In this document: in pieces, positions 1 through 8,020 of the stretch
Position numbering within the stretch: the first letter of the stretch is position 1
Layout: the number at the start of each line of letters is the position of its first letter
Assembly: GCA_017518255.1 (NCBI GenBank)
Contig: JAFWVK010000057.1
Span: 1 to 57,084 of the forward strand
DNA: 57,084 nt
Origin: Oscillospiraceae bacterium
GTDB taxonomy: Bacteria > Bacillota > Clostridia > Oscillospirales > Ruminococcaceae
Direction of reading: 5' to 3'
Notes under the pieces: generated by a model
The model's database searches: none
What the model was told of the DNA's origin: nothing
The model's input: only the letters and a program-made list of their open reading frames with translations
Made by a program: the position numbers and the translations under genes

Positions 1-28
1 AGCGCTTTTTTCACGCAATAGGGAGTTT

Positions 29-94
29 CGCTGCCTGCGGGCAGCGACCAGAGGCTCCGCCTCTGGACTCCGCGACCTTTTTGAAAAAAGGTCG
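29..94. repeat. array of three intergenic hairpins
   Basis: Three perfect or near-perfect stem-loops follow one another: CGCTGCC/GGCAGCG (29-46), CCAGAGGC/GCCTCTGG (48-66) and CGACCTTTTT/AAAAAGGTCG (73-94). No open frame with a ribosome binding site covers them. From general experience of Ruminococcus-type genomes this looks like a dispersed intergenic repeat, but the copy number cannot be checked here. Confidence 0.5.
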
Positions 95-139
95 ATCAAA
101 AACTTCAATGATAATCCTATCGAGGTTTCTCGACAGACT

Positions 140-165
140 GAATCCCCCGCATCTGCGGGGGATTC
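140..165 (-). terminator. strong hairpin downstream of ychF
   Basis: An 11-bp perfect stem GAATCCCCCGC/GCGGGGGATTC with an ATCT loop lies about 10 bases past the ychF stop codon. It lacks a proper U-run on the minus strand, so it may be a 3'-end-stabilising hairpin or a weak terminator. Confidence 0.5.
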
Positions 166-174
166 GTTCTATTC

Positions 175-1272
175 TTATGCAGTAAAATGAAATGTAATAA
201 TATCGCCGTCTGCGACCTCATAGGTTTTGCCCTCCATACGGACAAGCCCCTTTTCCTTCGCCGCAACCATATTTCCGCCGCATTCCATGAAATCCGCAAA
301 GGAAATCACCTCGGCGCGGATAAAGCCCTTTTCAAAGTCGGAGTGAATCTTTCCGGCTGCCTGCGGCGCTTTTGTGCCCTTTCTGATCGTCCATGCACGG
401 CATTCATCCGAACCGCCGGTCAGATAGGAAATCAGACCGAGCAGCGCATAACCGGCGTGAATAATCCGGGTCAGTCCGGATTCCTCCAAGCCCAAATCTG
501 CGAGAAACTCCTTCTGTTCCTCCTCGCTCATATCCGAAATCTCCGCCTCAATCTGTGCGCAGATCGGGAACACTGCGGCGTGTTCGGCATCGGCAATCGC
601 CTGCACTGCCTGAAAATGCGGATTCTGTGAGAGATCACCCGAAAAATCCGATTCGGAGAGATTCGCTGCATAAATCACAGGCTTTGCTGTCAGCAGCGGC
701 GTTTCCAGAATGACGGCAAGCTCCTCTTCGGTGCAGTCAAAGCTGCGTGCCGGCAGCCCCTCCGAGAGATGCTCCAGCAGCCGTTTCAGCAGATCGGCAT
801 CCGCAAGATATTTCTTATCGCCTTTTGCGAGCTTTGCGGTCTTGTCGATTCTGCGCTCGATCAGTTCCATATCCGAGAAAATCAGTTCCAGATTGATGAC
901 CTCGATATCCCGTTTCGGATCAATCGAACCGTCTACATGCACAATATTGTCATCCTCAAAGCAGCGGACAACATGAATGATCGCGTCAACCTCGCGGATA
1001 TCGGCAAGGAATCTGTTTCCGAGTCCTTCACCTTTCGAGGCACCCTTTACCAGTCCGGCAATGTCAACGAATTGCAGCGTTGCAGGGGTGAATTTCTTGG
1101 GCTGATAGATTTCTGCCAGCTTTTCCAGCCGGGCATCCGGCACACTGACAATCCCGACGTTCTTGTCAATCGTGCAGAAGGGGTAATTGGCAGATTCTGC
1201 ACCTGCATTTGTCAGTGCGTTGAACAGCGTGCTCTTGCCGACATTCGGCAAACCGACCATTCCGAGCTTCAT
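175..1272 (-). CDS. ychF: redox-regulated ATPase YchF (Obg-family NTPase)
   Basis: A 365-residue TRAFAC-class P-loop ATPase of the Obg family that associates with ribosomes and is linked to stress responses in other bacteria. The N-terminus reads [20 protein letters not shown], containing the G1 loop [26 protein letters not shown] is the G3/switch region, and the C-terminal TGS domain carries the family-typical [16 protein letters not shown]. The length is normal for the family (about 363-366). The start follows a GGAGGAATT ribosome site. It is the last gene of the first minus-strand block, 23 bp after a lipoprotein gene. The assignment is secure; the cellular role is known only in general terms. 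Confidence 0.97.
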   Translation of the reverse strand: MKLGMVGLPNVGKSTLFNALTNAGAESANYPFCTIDKNVGIVSVPDARLEKLAEIYQPKKFTPATLQFVDIAGLVKGASKGEGLGNRFLADIREVDAIIHVVRCFEDDNIVHVDGSIDPKRDIEVINLELIFSDMELIERRIDKTAKLAKGDKKYLADADLLKRLLEHLSEGLPARSFDCTEEELAVILETPLLTAKPVIYAANLSESDFSGDLSQNPHFQAVQAIADAEHAAVFPICAQIEAEISDMSEEEQKEFLADLGLEESGLTRIIHAGYALLGLISYLTGGSDECRAWTIRKGTKAPQAAGKIHSDFEKGFIRAEVISFADFMECGGNMVAAKEKGLVRMEGKTYEVADGDIITFHFTA

Positions 1273-1295
1273 ATGATCTCAATTCCTCCAGTCTT

Positions 1296-1985
1296 TTAAT
1301 TGCCTGCTGTTTTGGTTATGGTAAACGGAATTTTCCGGGCGACATACCATCCCTCCGGTTCGATTCCGGCTTCAAATTCATTGTCAATTGCGATTCCGGT
1401 CACGGTAACGGACTGTCCGTTTATCACTCCCTCAACCGCGATTTCCGTCACGCGGAACAACCATTCCGGCATATTCTCATCCTGCTCTGTACGGAGGCGC
1501 TCGCGGGATACCAGCACATTGCCCGTATCTGCTTCCGTATTTTCAACATCCAGCGCACCGACAAGCATCTCGTCCAGCGGAATTCCGGCAGCCGCCATAA
1601 TTTCATCCGGCGTAATAATCACGCGAACCGGCTCCGGATTTTCCGTGCTTTCGGTTGCAGTGCTTTCCGTGGAAACCGGCATTTCCGTCACCGTCGCGGA
1701 GGTCGGCTCTGTCAGAGCGGATTCCGTTGTTGTACGTTCTGTTGTCGTCCGTTCCGCAGTTGTTGTCGTTTCCGTCCGCGATGCCTGCGTCTGTGTTTCT
1801 GATTCTGCTGTGACCGGAACCGAAACCGTAGTCTGTTCCGGTTCGGTTTCGGCCGTTCCGGTTGCTGCCGGAACAATCTCCGTCACCTGATGATCTGCCG
1901 GCTGTTCATTTCCCTTGCAGGATACCAGCATCAGGCAGAATACACTCAGCATGATGCCGAGCGATATTTGAAAGATTCGTTTCAT
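1296..1985 (-). CDS. hypothetical Thr/Glu-rich lipoprotein
   Basis: A 229-residue exported lipoprotein. It has a basic N-terminus, a hydrophobic stretch and the lipobox LVSC (Cys23). Residues about 40-115 are a low-complexity Thr/Ser/Glu linker, probably a cell-wall spacer. The C-terminal 110 residues form a folded domain with mixed hydrophobic strands (ITPDEIMAAAGIPLDEM, then WLFRVTEIAVEG) that I do not assign to a family. It sits between ychF and a second lipoprotein gene on the same strand, and the two may be co-transcribed. Its function is unknown; a surface anchoring or binding role is only inference. Confidence 0.8.
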   Translation of the reverse strand: MKRIFQISLGIMLSVFCLMLVSCKGNEQPADHQVTEIVPAATGTAETEPEQTTVSVPVTAESETQTQASRTETTTTAERTTTERTTTESALTEPTSATVTEMPVSTESTATESTENPEPVRVIITPDEIMAAAGIPLDEMLVGALDVENTEADTGNVLVSRERLRTEQDENMPEWLFRVTEIAVEGVINGQSVTVTGIAIDNEFEAGIEPEGWYVARKIPFTITKTAGN

Positions 1986-2057
1986 AATACATGATCCTCA
2001 TTTGCCGGCATGATAACAATCAGCCGGATAAACAATCCGGAAGCCCTTCCTCATGTT

Positions 2058-2774
2058 TCAGGGAACATACTGAACTATGGTAAATTTAGCGGTTTTTTCC
2101 AGTTTCGGAACCTTAACCGTTTCCGGCTTTTTATCTTTCCCGCCGGATTTGCTGCTCTCCTCTTTTTTACTGTTTTCCTCTTTGCTGCTTTCGGCAGAAC
2201 TGCTTTCTGTGCTGCTGCTTTCATCCGGCACGGAATCCTCCGAAACCGAGCTTTCGTCTGCCGCAGATGACTGTTCGGCAACGGGAACCTCCGTCAACAC
2301 CTTGATGTAAATTGAACCGCTCAGTATCACGGTTTTCCCCTTCGGCACATTTGCAACATCAATCTGTGTAATATAGTGCAGGCCGAATCCCTGCGGAATT
2401 GTATAAATACCGTTATCCCGCTGAACGCTGATGTCGCCGTAATTTACGGAAAGACCGTCTACGTCCATATACCCGTAATTCAGATACATTTCCGGCAGAT
2501 TGGCAGCCGCCAGAATCTCCTTCTTCGAAAAGGAAACCGTCACGGTTTCAGGGCGGGTGCGCGCCGTTGTAGTTGTAGAAGAAGCGGTGGTAGCGGTTGT
2601 ACGCCGTGAAACAGATTCAACAATCATGCTGCCTGTTCCGGACGCAGTCTGATCGGGATGCTGCATCGAAAACAGCGGGTCGCTGTCTGTCGGTTCAATC
2701 GGCTCACCGCATGCTGTCATGCTCAGATATGCTGCGGCAGCGAACAGGCAGCAGATCAATTTTTTTCCTCTCAT
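2058..2774 (-). CDS. hypothetical Ser-rich lipoprotein
   Basis: A 238-residue predicted lipoprotein: MRGKK, a hydrophobic segment, then lipobox MTAC (Cys22). Residues 50-75 are Thr-rich. The central part (SFSKKEILAAANLPEMYLN) resembles the start of the folded domain of the adjacent lipoprotein (ITPDEIMAAAGIPLDEM), so the two may be distant paralogues. Unusually, a Ser/Glu/Lys-rich linker lies near the C-terminus (about 165-215) and is followed by a short hydrophobic tail ending IVQYVP, so the final strand may complete a domain across the linker. No family recognised. Confidence 0.78.
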   Translation of the reverse strand: MRGKKLICCLFAAAAYLSMTACGEPIEPTDSDPLFSMQHPDQTASGTGSMIVESVSRRTTATTASSTTTTARTRPETVTVSFSKKEILAAANLPEMYLNYGYMDVDGLSVNYGDISVQRDNGIYTIPQGFGLHYITQIDVANVPKGKTVILSGSIYIKVLTEVPVAEQSSAADESSVSEDSVPDESSSTESSSAESSKEENSKKEESSKSGGKDKKPETVKVPKLEKTAKFTIVQYVP

Positions 2775-2816
2775 TCGTATTTCCGTTCCTGTTATTTTAC
2801 ATTTCTGTTTTCCGGC

Positions 2817-3509
2817 TCAGCGGCGTTTCTGATTTCTGCGGTGCCGCCAGAGCAGCAGAATGGCTGCGGCAGCACCGGCAGCAGCACCGGCAATTTGCAG
2901 CGTCCGCCGCGAGAGCGCGAATTCTCTGCCCCTTGCTTTCAGCACGACCTTATGTTCCTCTTCCGGCCAGCCGTTCGGAAACACAATGTTATGCCTCTGC
3001 TTATGCGGTTCTGTCAGCGGTTCATCCGGATACAGCGATTCACAAGCAGACATATCCATATCCGGAATTCCGGCAATCGTACAGACCGCGCCGGACTGCA
3101 CAAACCGGAACGTCAGATACTCGGATGCACGCGGTGCCGTAAACGGAACTGCAAACAGCAGCCAGTGATTTTTTTCCAGCAGCGGCTTCATATGATTGCG
3201 GTTCAGGCGAAAGCACAGGCGCTCCTCGCTGTCATCCCCGAAAATTTCCAGCACACATGCCTCGTCGCCGCGGCTGTTCTCGCCGCCGTTCAGCCAGAAG
3301 CAGAAGCGGTATTGCGCACCGGATTCGAGCCAGCCCGCTTCAATCGGAATCCGGGAGACAATTGCGGTCCAGTCAGGACTCCAGTCTCCGATCTGCCACG
3401 CCTCGGTCGTTTTTCCGGAAAAGCCGCGCACCTGAATCTGCGATGCGGTGTTCGTGGAAATCATGCCGTCCGGCTCCCATCGCTCCGGGCAGAAATACAA
3501 ATCAGCCAT
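2817..3509 (-). CDS. hypothetical tail-anchored protein
   Basis: A 230-residue protein starting MADLYFCPERW. I chose this start because GAAAGGAC lies about 8-9 bases upstream; longer in-frame starts would run into the upstream promoter. There is no signal peptide. The first 190 residues are rich in Trp, Cys and alternating strand-like segments and could be a beta-sandwich. The C-terminus has one membrane segment (about 200-220, AGAAAGAAAAILLLW) followed by a basic tail RHRRNQKRR. It has its own promoter and lies between envelope genes. I recognise no family. Confidence 0.72.
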   Translation of the reverse strand: MADLYFCPERWEPDGMISTNTASQIQVRGFSGKTTEAWQIGDWSPDWTAIVSRIPIEAGWLESGAQYRFCFWLNGGENSRGDEACVLEIFGDDSEERLCFRLNRNHMKPLLEKNHWLLFAVPFTAPRASEYLTFRFVQSGAVCTIAGIPDMDMSACESLYPDEPLTEPHKQRHNIVFPNGWPEEEHKVVLKARGREFALSRRTLQIAGAAAGAAAAILLLWRHRRNQKRR

Positions 3510-3561
3510 TTCACAGTCCGTCCTTTCGGCGCCCGGTTTACTCCGGGTTCTGTATCTACTT

Positions 3562-3591
3562 ATTGTATCACAAAACACATGCTTCTGTCAA
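3562..3591 (-). promoter_or_regulatory. sigma-A promoter of the tail-anchored protein gene
   Basis: On the minus strand TTGACA (3586-3591) and TACAAT (3562-3567) are separated by 18 bp, about 50 bp before the start codon at 3509. Confidence 0.7.
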
Positions 3592-3661
3592 GCATTTTGT
3601 CTGACAGGCACACGGCATCCGCATTTTGCCTGCCGGACATTCCCGGCGAAAACTCTGTTTC

Positions 3662-4762
3662 TCAGCCAGCGCGGTACTGTTCGGCAATTTCCTTTGCATC
3701 CGCAATCACATTCTTCACAAATGTCTCATCCGGCTCATAATCCGTTGCACCGCTGAGCAGCACAAGCACATACGGCTTTTCTCCGTCTACCAGAATCGCC
3801 TCATGATACTGCTTCGCGATGCTGCCGTATTTCACGGCAATATCATCCGTTCCCCCGATGATCTCCCGCGCATAGCTGCGCTTGGAGTTCACCAGCGCGT
3901 CCCATGCATTTTTCCAGCAGTCGCCGCTGCTGCGCTTGTTATACATCTTCTGCATCGCCGCATTGATAAACGATGCCGTCACCGACGGGAAGCGAGCCTC
4001 TTCCGCAATGCGGATCTTGGGATGTCCCCAGTACTGTGTCATCTGATTAAAGCCCTTTGCGCCGAATTTCGTCACAAGCATGTAATACGCTGAATTGTCA
4101 GAATAGCGCAGTGCATAATCCATCAATTCCCTGAGCGTAAATTTTGTTCCTTCGGCACTTTCCTGTACGACGCCGCTGCCGCCCTGCTTGAATTTCGAGG
4201 TGTATGTCATTGTGTCGTCGAGACTGAATTTTCCCGCTTCGATCTGTGTGCAGCAATAATACACATACGGAAGCTTAATCAGGCTTGCGCCCGGAATCAG
4301 CGTATCGGCGTGATAGGAATAGAGTTCCGTTCCGTCAACGCCTTCGAGCAGCACCGCACAGCCGCGTTTGTATTTTTTGATTTCATTCTCCAGAGCCGAT
4401 GTATCCAGATTCGGAGTCGGATGCATCTCCCTGTGCGTGACGGATGTTGCCGTTCCTGAAGGCTCCGTCTGTCCGGCGGAAGCGGTTGTCTGATCCGTTC
4501 CTTCCGGCACCGTCTGTTCCGCTGTCTCCGCTGCGGTCTCTGTCTCCTGAGAGACAGCGGAGGATGTTGTTGTTTCCGGAAATGCAGCCGTCTGTTCTGC
4601 GGACTGTGTCTGCGTCACATCCGCAGTGCCGGAGTCAATGGGGATATCCGCAGAAATTCCGGCATCACTGCCGGAATTTTCCTGTTTCGGTTTTGGGGCA
4701 GGTCCGCAGGCGGTGCATAACAGCAGTGCTGCCGCCGCAGACAGCAATCGTATCGGTTTCAT
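3662..4762 (-). CDS. class A beta-lactamase-fold serine hydrolase, lipoprotein
   Basis: A 366-residue lipoprotein (lipobox CTAC, Cys19) with a Thr/Glu/Gln-rich spacer (about 24-115) and a C-terminal penicillin-recognising domain. The catalytic signature S160-L-I-K163 (PGASLIKLPYV) and the S221-D-N223 motif (RYSDNSAYYM) are clear; the third motif is VKYG in place of KTG. This places it in the beta-lactamase/D-Ala-D-Ala peptidase superfamily, but the missing KTG and the anchored spacer design make a cell-wall role as plausible as antibiotic hydrolysis. It follows htrA by 28 bp and is the last gene of the two-component operon. Confidence 0.85.
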   Translation of the reverse strand: MKPIRLLSAAAALLLCTACGPAPKPKQENSGSDAGISADIPIDSGTADVTQTQSAEQTAAFPETTTSSAVSQETETAAETAEQTVPEGTDQTTASAGQTEPSGTATSVTHREMHPTPNLDTSALENEIKKYKRGCAVLLEGVDGTELYSYHADTLIPGASLIKLPYVYYCCTQIEAGKFSLDDTMTYTSKFKQGGSGVVQESAEGTKFTLRELMDYALRYSDNSAYYMLVTKFGAKGFNQMTQYWGHPKIRIAEEARFPSVTASFINAAMQKMYNKRSSGDCWKNAWDALVNSKRSYAREIIGGTDDIAVKYGSIAKQYHEAILVDGEKPYVLVLLSGATDYEPDETFVKNVIADAKEIAEQYRAG

Positions 4763-4790
4763 TTATACGTCCTTTCAGATTTACAGTTCC

Positions 4791-6191
4791 TCAGTAATCG
4801 CCGGACTGATCCGACAGCAGCCTGAAATCAATTTCAAATGTTTTGAATGTTCCGTCCTCCAGCACACGCCCGCAGCGGCAGTGAACACGGTCGCCGGCGG
4901 CATATCCCTGAAACGCTTTGAACACATCGTCATAATCGCGGATATCCTGTCCGTTCATGGTAAGAATCCAGTCGCCGATTTTCAGCGGGGTATTGTTGAG
5001 GTCGGAATCCTCGTCAATTTTCAGGACAAGAATACCGCGCGACTTTACGCCCTCCGGAAGCGTAATGCCGTCTGCTTCCGCCTGTCGCAAAGCACGTTCA
5101 TGGTCAAGGAAGGAGATGCCGACACGGACTCTCCCGCTGACATAGCCCTGCTCCATCAGCTCTTTCAGAATCGGCATTGCTTCATTGATTGTAATGGCAA
5201 AGCCCAGCCCCTCATATGCGGTTCCGGAAATGATACCGGAGCTGTATTTGGAGGAAGTGATGCCGATGACCTGACCGTACATATTGACCAGTGCGCTGCC
5301 GGAGTTGCCCGGACTGATTGCGGCATCGGTCTGAATACAGTCCATTTCAAAATTCGCGGAGCTGGCGCGGACCTTCCGGTTCATGCCGGAAATAATGCCG
5401 GTTGTAATGGAACCGCTGAGTCCTGCCGGATTGCCGAGCGCACAGACGGATTCACCGAGCTGCACCTGATCCGAATTGCCGAGCGATGCCGGTTTCAGAC
5501 CGGATGCAGCAATTTTAATCACGGCAAGATCGGTCTTGGTATCGTGCCCGACCACCAGCGCTTCATAGCTTTTGTCCTCTTTGCTGCCGTCAAAAAGCCT
5601 GACCGTGTAGCTGCTTGCGCCGTTGACCACATGTGCATTCGTCGCAATATAGCCGTCATCCGTCAGAATGATGCCGGAACCGGAGCCGGAAACCGCACCG
5701 TCGGAATAGGTGTAGATTTCGACAATACTCGGCATCACATTCTTCGCAATCCCTGCATAGGTGTATTTCCCGTCTGCGCCGGTCGCGGTTTCGTCAATGT
5801 CCGGTTTATCGTGCTGTGTCAGCTTTACTTCAATGATTTCACCGGCGACATATCCGCCGCCGGAGGTCGTGCCGGCCTGAATATCCCTCACGATACAGAA
5901 AACGGAAAACGCGAGGAACATCAGAACAACCAGAACCGACAGGATTTTCAGCCAGATATAGCGTGGTTCCGGAAGAGCCTCCGCCTCCTCCGGAATCTCA
6001 CCGGTCAGCAGGGTATTCGGCTCTGCGAACGGCTCCGCCGCCCTTTGTACCGGCTGTTCCTGCTCCGGAAAACCGAATTCCGCCTCCGGAACAGACGCCT
6101 GTTCGGGAATCGGTGACGGCTCCGGAAGCGGCGGCTGTGCCGGCTGCTCCGGAGGGGTACCGAGGAGTTCATGCAATTCTTCGTCCGTCAT
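4791..6191 (-). CDS. htrA: membrane-anchored HtrA/DegP-type serine protease
   Basis: A 466-residue S1C protease. It has a cytoplasmic Pro/Glu-rich N-terminus (1-75), one membrane segment (about 80-101), a trypsin-like domain with catalytic His187 (TNAHVV), Asp221 (TDLAVIK) and Ser297 (PGNSGSA), and a C-terminal PDZ domain (about 360-455, ILVLKIDEDSDLNN, LKIGDWILTMNGQDI). The ATG at 6191 is chosen because it overlaps the preceding stop as ATGA and has AAAGGAG upstream. HtrA proteins degrade misfolded exported proteins, and translational coupling to the sensor operon fits an envelope-quality role. Confidence 0.93.
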   Translation of the reverse strand: MTDEELHELLGTPPEQPAQPPLPEPSPIPEQASVPEAEFGFPEQEQPVQRAAEPFAEPNTLLTGEIPEEAEALPEPRYIWLKILSVLVVLMFLAFSVFCIVRDIQAGTTSGGGYVAGEIIEVKLTQHDKPDIDETATGADGKYTYAGIAKNVMPSIVEIYTYSDGAVSGSGSGIILTDDGYIATNAHVVNGASSYTVRLFDGSKEDKSYEALVVGHDTKTDLAVIKIAASGLKPASLGNSDQVQLGESVCALGNPAGLSGSITTGIISGMNRKVRASSANFEMDCIQTDAAISPGNSGSALVNMYGQVIGITSSKYSSGIISGTAYEGLGFAITINEAMPILKELMEQGYVSGRVRVGISFLDHERALRQAEADGITLPEGVKSRGILVLKIDEDSDLNNTPLKIGDWILTMNGQDIRDYDDVFKAFQGYAAGDRVHCRCGRVLEDGTFKTFEIDFRLLSDQSGDY

Positions 6192-8020
6192 TCCGCCGGC
6201 TCCTTTCCGTTCAGGTGACGATTCATATTCTCTTCGGTCAGCGTCCAGCCGGAGCCGGCATAATTCCATTCCGTTCCGCCGGGCTCCGTAAAATCTTTTT
6301 GCAGCGTTTCATTGAACACATCGCGCTCGACCGACTTTGCGTCAATCTTATAGGAATACTCGTTCTCTTTGCTCCAGTGTTCTTCAAAGCTCTGAAGCAT
6401 TTTCAGTTCTCCCTGCTCCAGCGACTGAACCAGATGCTCCGCATAATAGCTGTTCTTTTTCTCGGAGAAAATCCGGTTCTGCTTTTCGAGGTACCGGAAG
6501 CTGCCGCCGAGCTTTCCGCTTTCGGTCACTTTTCCGTTCTGCACGGAGCAGATCCACGAAACACGGCGGTTCTGCTCAACCGCGCCGACAATCATCTCCG
6601 GAATATCATCGCCGTCGAGATATACCAGCGTACAGTTCAGGGAGCTTTGGTGGTACTGTTTGAAACCGCCGCTGATGCCGTTTTCAAGATATGCGCGGTA
6701 CAGCCGCATCCATTCGGGCTGCTCCGGGTTCACCGTTCCCGGTGTATCGGAAGGGGCAGTGGTTTCGGCTGTCTCATGCAGCCCGCCGAGGCGGGTAAAT
6801 GCATAAATCAGCGTTTCAGAATCCGCTTCCGCGGAGGCATCCTGACCGGTCGTATAGGAACCGAGAGAGGCTGTTTCGCCGGTCTCGGCATTTTCCAGCA
6901 CTGCCTGAAAATCCGCAGCCGCAGTACATTTCAGAGCGGAAACATAGCTCTGCGCACCGGGCTCGGAATCACTGCTGTTCCATTTGCCGCGTGCAAGCTC
7001 TTTGCCGGCGGCATCGTACAGAATTACGGTATAGCTGCCGGTTGCCTGCTCCGGCGGCGTATAGCGGAACAGAAATTCGTCTGCCGCGACCGTCAGATAA
7101 ACCGGCGTCCCTCTGACCAGCATGGAACCGGCAGGCGGGGACTGTGAGAAGACCGTTCCGCGCTCTGCGGAATCGTTCTTCGCCAGTTCCTGCTCCGGCG
7201 TAAAGCCGAGTGTCTCCGCATTTTTCGCGGCCTCAGTCCACGGCTGAGCCGTCAGGTCCGGCAGGGCGATCTTTTCTGCGGATACGGCGGCTGTTTTTGT
7301 CCGGAATCCCGTGTAATCGCGGAATACATATGAGGAAAGCTCCCAGGAGCGGCTCTTTTCGCCGATGCGGATCACGGCAGCGGACACAGGCTCTGCCGGT
7401 GCGGTATGCAGCGCAAAGCCCTTTTCGCTGTTTACGGTCATGCCGCTCTGCTCCGCGCGGATGACGGCAGTCAGCTCCGAAGAAGCAAACACCGTTTCAA
7501 AAATCGCCGGGAATGTTTTGGATTCGGTCATTGTGAAGACTTCGCATGTTTCGCCGTCCGTCTGCTCATAATGATCGAGCAGAAGGTCCTTCCCGCTGAT
7601 CCGGCAGAGAACCATCTCGCGGTCAGACGGAACATATGCCGCGATGACACCGGAAGCATCCGCGACATGCAGCGCCGTCTCCTCCGGAACCGTCCCGTAT
7701 TTCGGGAGCAGCGATTCGAGAAGGGTGTAGACAGCCGGATGATCGCCGCCGGATACGGAACGCTGCCTGCCGCGGTATCTGGATGCAGCGGCTATTCCGA
7801 CAGCCGTCAGCAGCATCAGCAGCGCTGCCGGCAGAACAAGCTTATTGCCCAGAAGCAGTTCCCGCAGCTTTTGCAGGAAGCGGCGCATGACACCCGGCTT
7901 TTCTTCCGGCTCTCCGGAATGTTTCGGGGTAAAGACCGCCGTCACCGGCTCCTGTTCCTTACCGCAGCGGGGACATGCACCGGTTTCCGGCATTTCTTCG
8001 CCGCAGTTTTTACAGATCAT
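6188..8020 (-). CDS. zinc-ribbon membrane protein with PASTA-like domain
   Basis: A 610-residue protein. The first 20 residues form a zinc ribbon (CKNCGEEM...CPRCGKE), followed by one membrane segment (about 61-80) and a large extracytoplasmic part. Around 250-312 a PASTA-like unit is visible (LPDLTAQPWTEAAKNAETLG, ending TVFSQSPPAGSMLVRGTPVY), the module that binds muropeptides or beta-lactams in PknB kinases and PBPs. The C-terminal region holds a calcium-loop-like YLDGDDIPEM and a variable domain. It overlaps both neighbours by 4 bp (ATGA), so it is translated with the histidine kinase and HtrA. It is likely a cell-wall-sensing partner of the kinase, which is inference. Confidence 0.82.
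   Translation of the reverse strand: MICKNCGEEMPETGACPRCGKEQEPVTAVFTPKHSGEPEEKPGVMRRFLQKLRELLLGNKLVLPAALLMLLTAVGIAAASRYRGRQRSVSGGDHPAVYTLLESLLPKYGTVPEETALHVADASGVIAAYVPSDREMVLCRISGKDLLLDHYEQTDGETCEVFTMTESKTFPAIFETVFASSELTAVIRAEQSGMTVNSEKGFALHTAPAEPVSAAVIRIGEKSRSWELSSYVFRDYTGFRTKTAAVSAEKIALPDLTAQPWTEAAKNAETLGFTPEQELAKNDSAERGTVFSQSPPAGSMLVRGTPVYLTVAADEFLFRYTPPEQATGSYTVILYDAAGKELARGKWNSSDSEPGAQSYVSALKCTAAADFQAVLENAETGETASLGSYTTGQDASAEADSETLIYAFTRLGGLHETAETTAPSDTPGTVNPEQPEWMRLYRAYLENGISGGFKQYHQSSLNCTLVYLDGDDIPEMIVGAVEQNRRVSWICSVQNGKVTESGKLGGSFRYLEKQNRIFSEKKNSYYAEHLVQSLEQGELKMLQSFEEHWSKENEYSYKIDAKSVERDVFNETLQKDFTEPGGTEWNYAGSGWTLTEENMNRHLNGKEPAE

Noticed and set aside
3662..4762. true class A beta-lactamase resistance gene
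   Set aside because: The KTG motif is replaced by VKYG, the protein is an anchored lipoprotein and part of a wall-related operon; resistance cannot be claimed.
4626..6116. 496-codon plus-strand open frame
   Set aside because: Antisense to htrA with its full catalytic triad; the frame is a by-product of codon bias.
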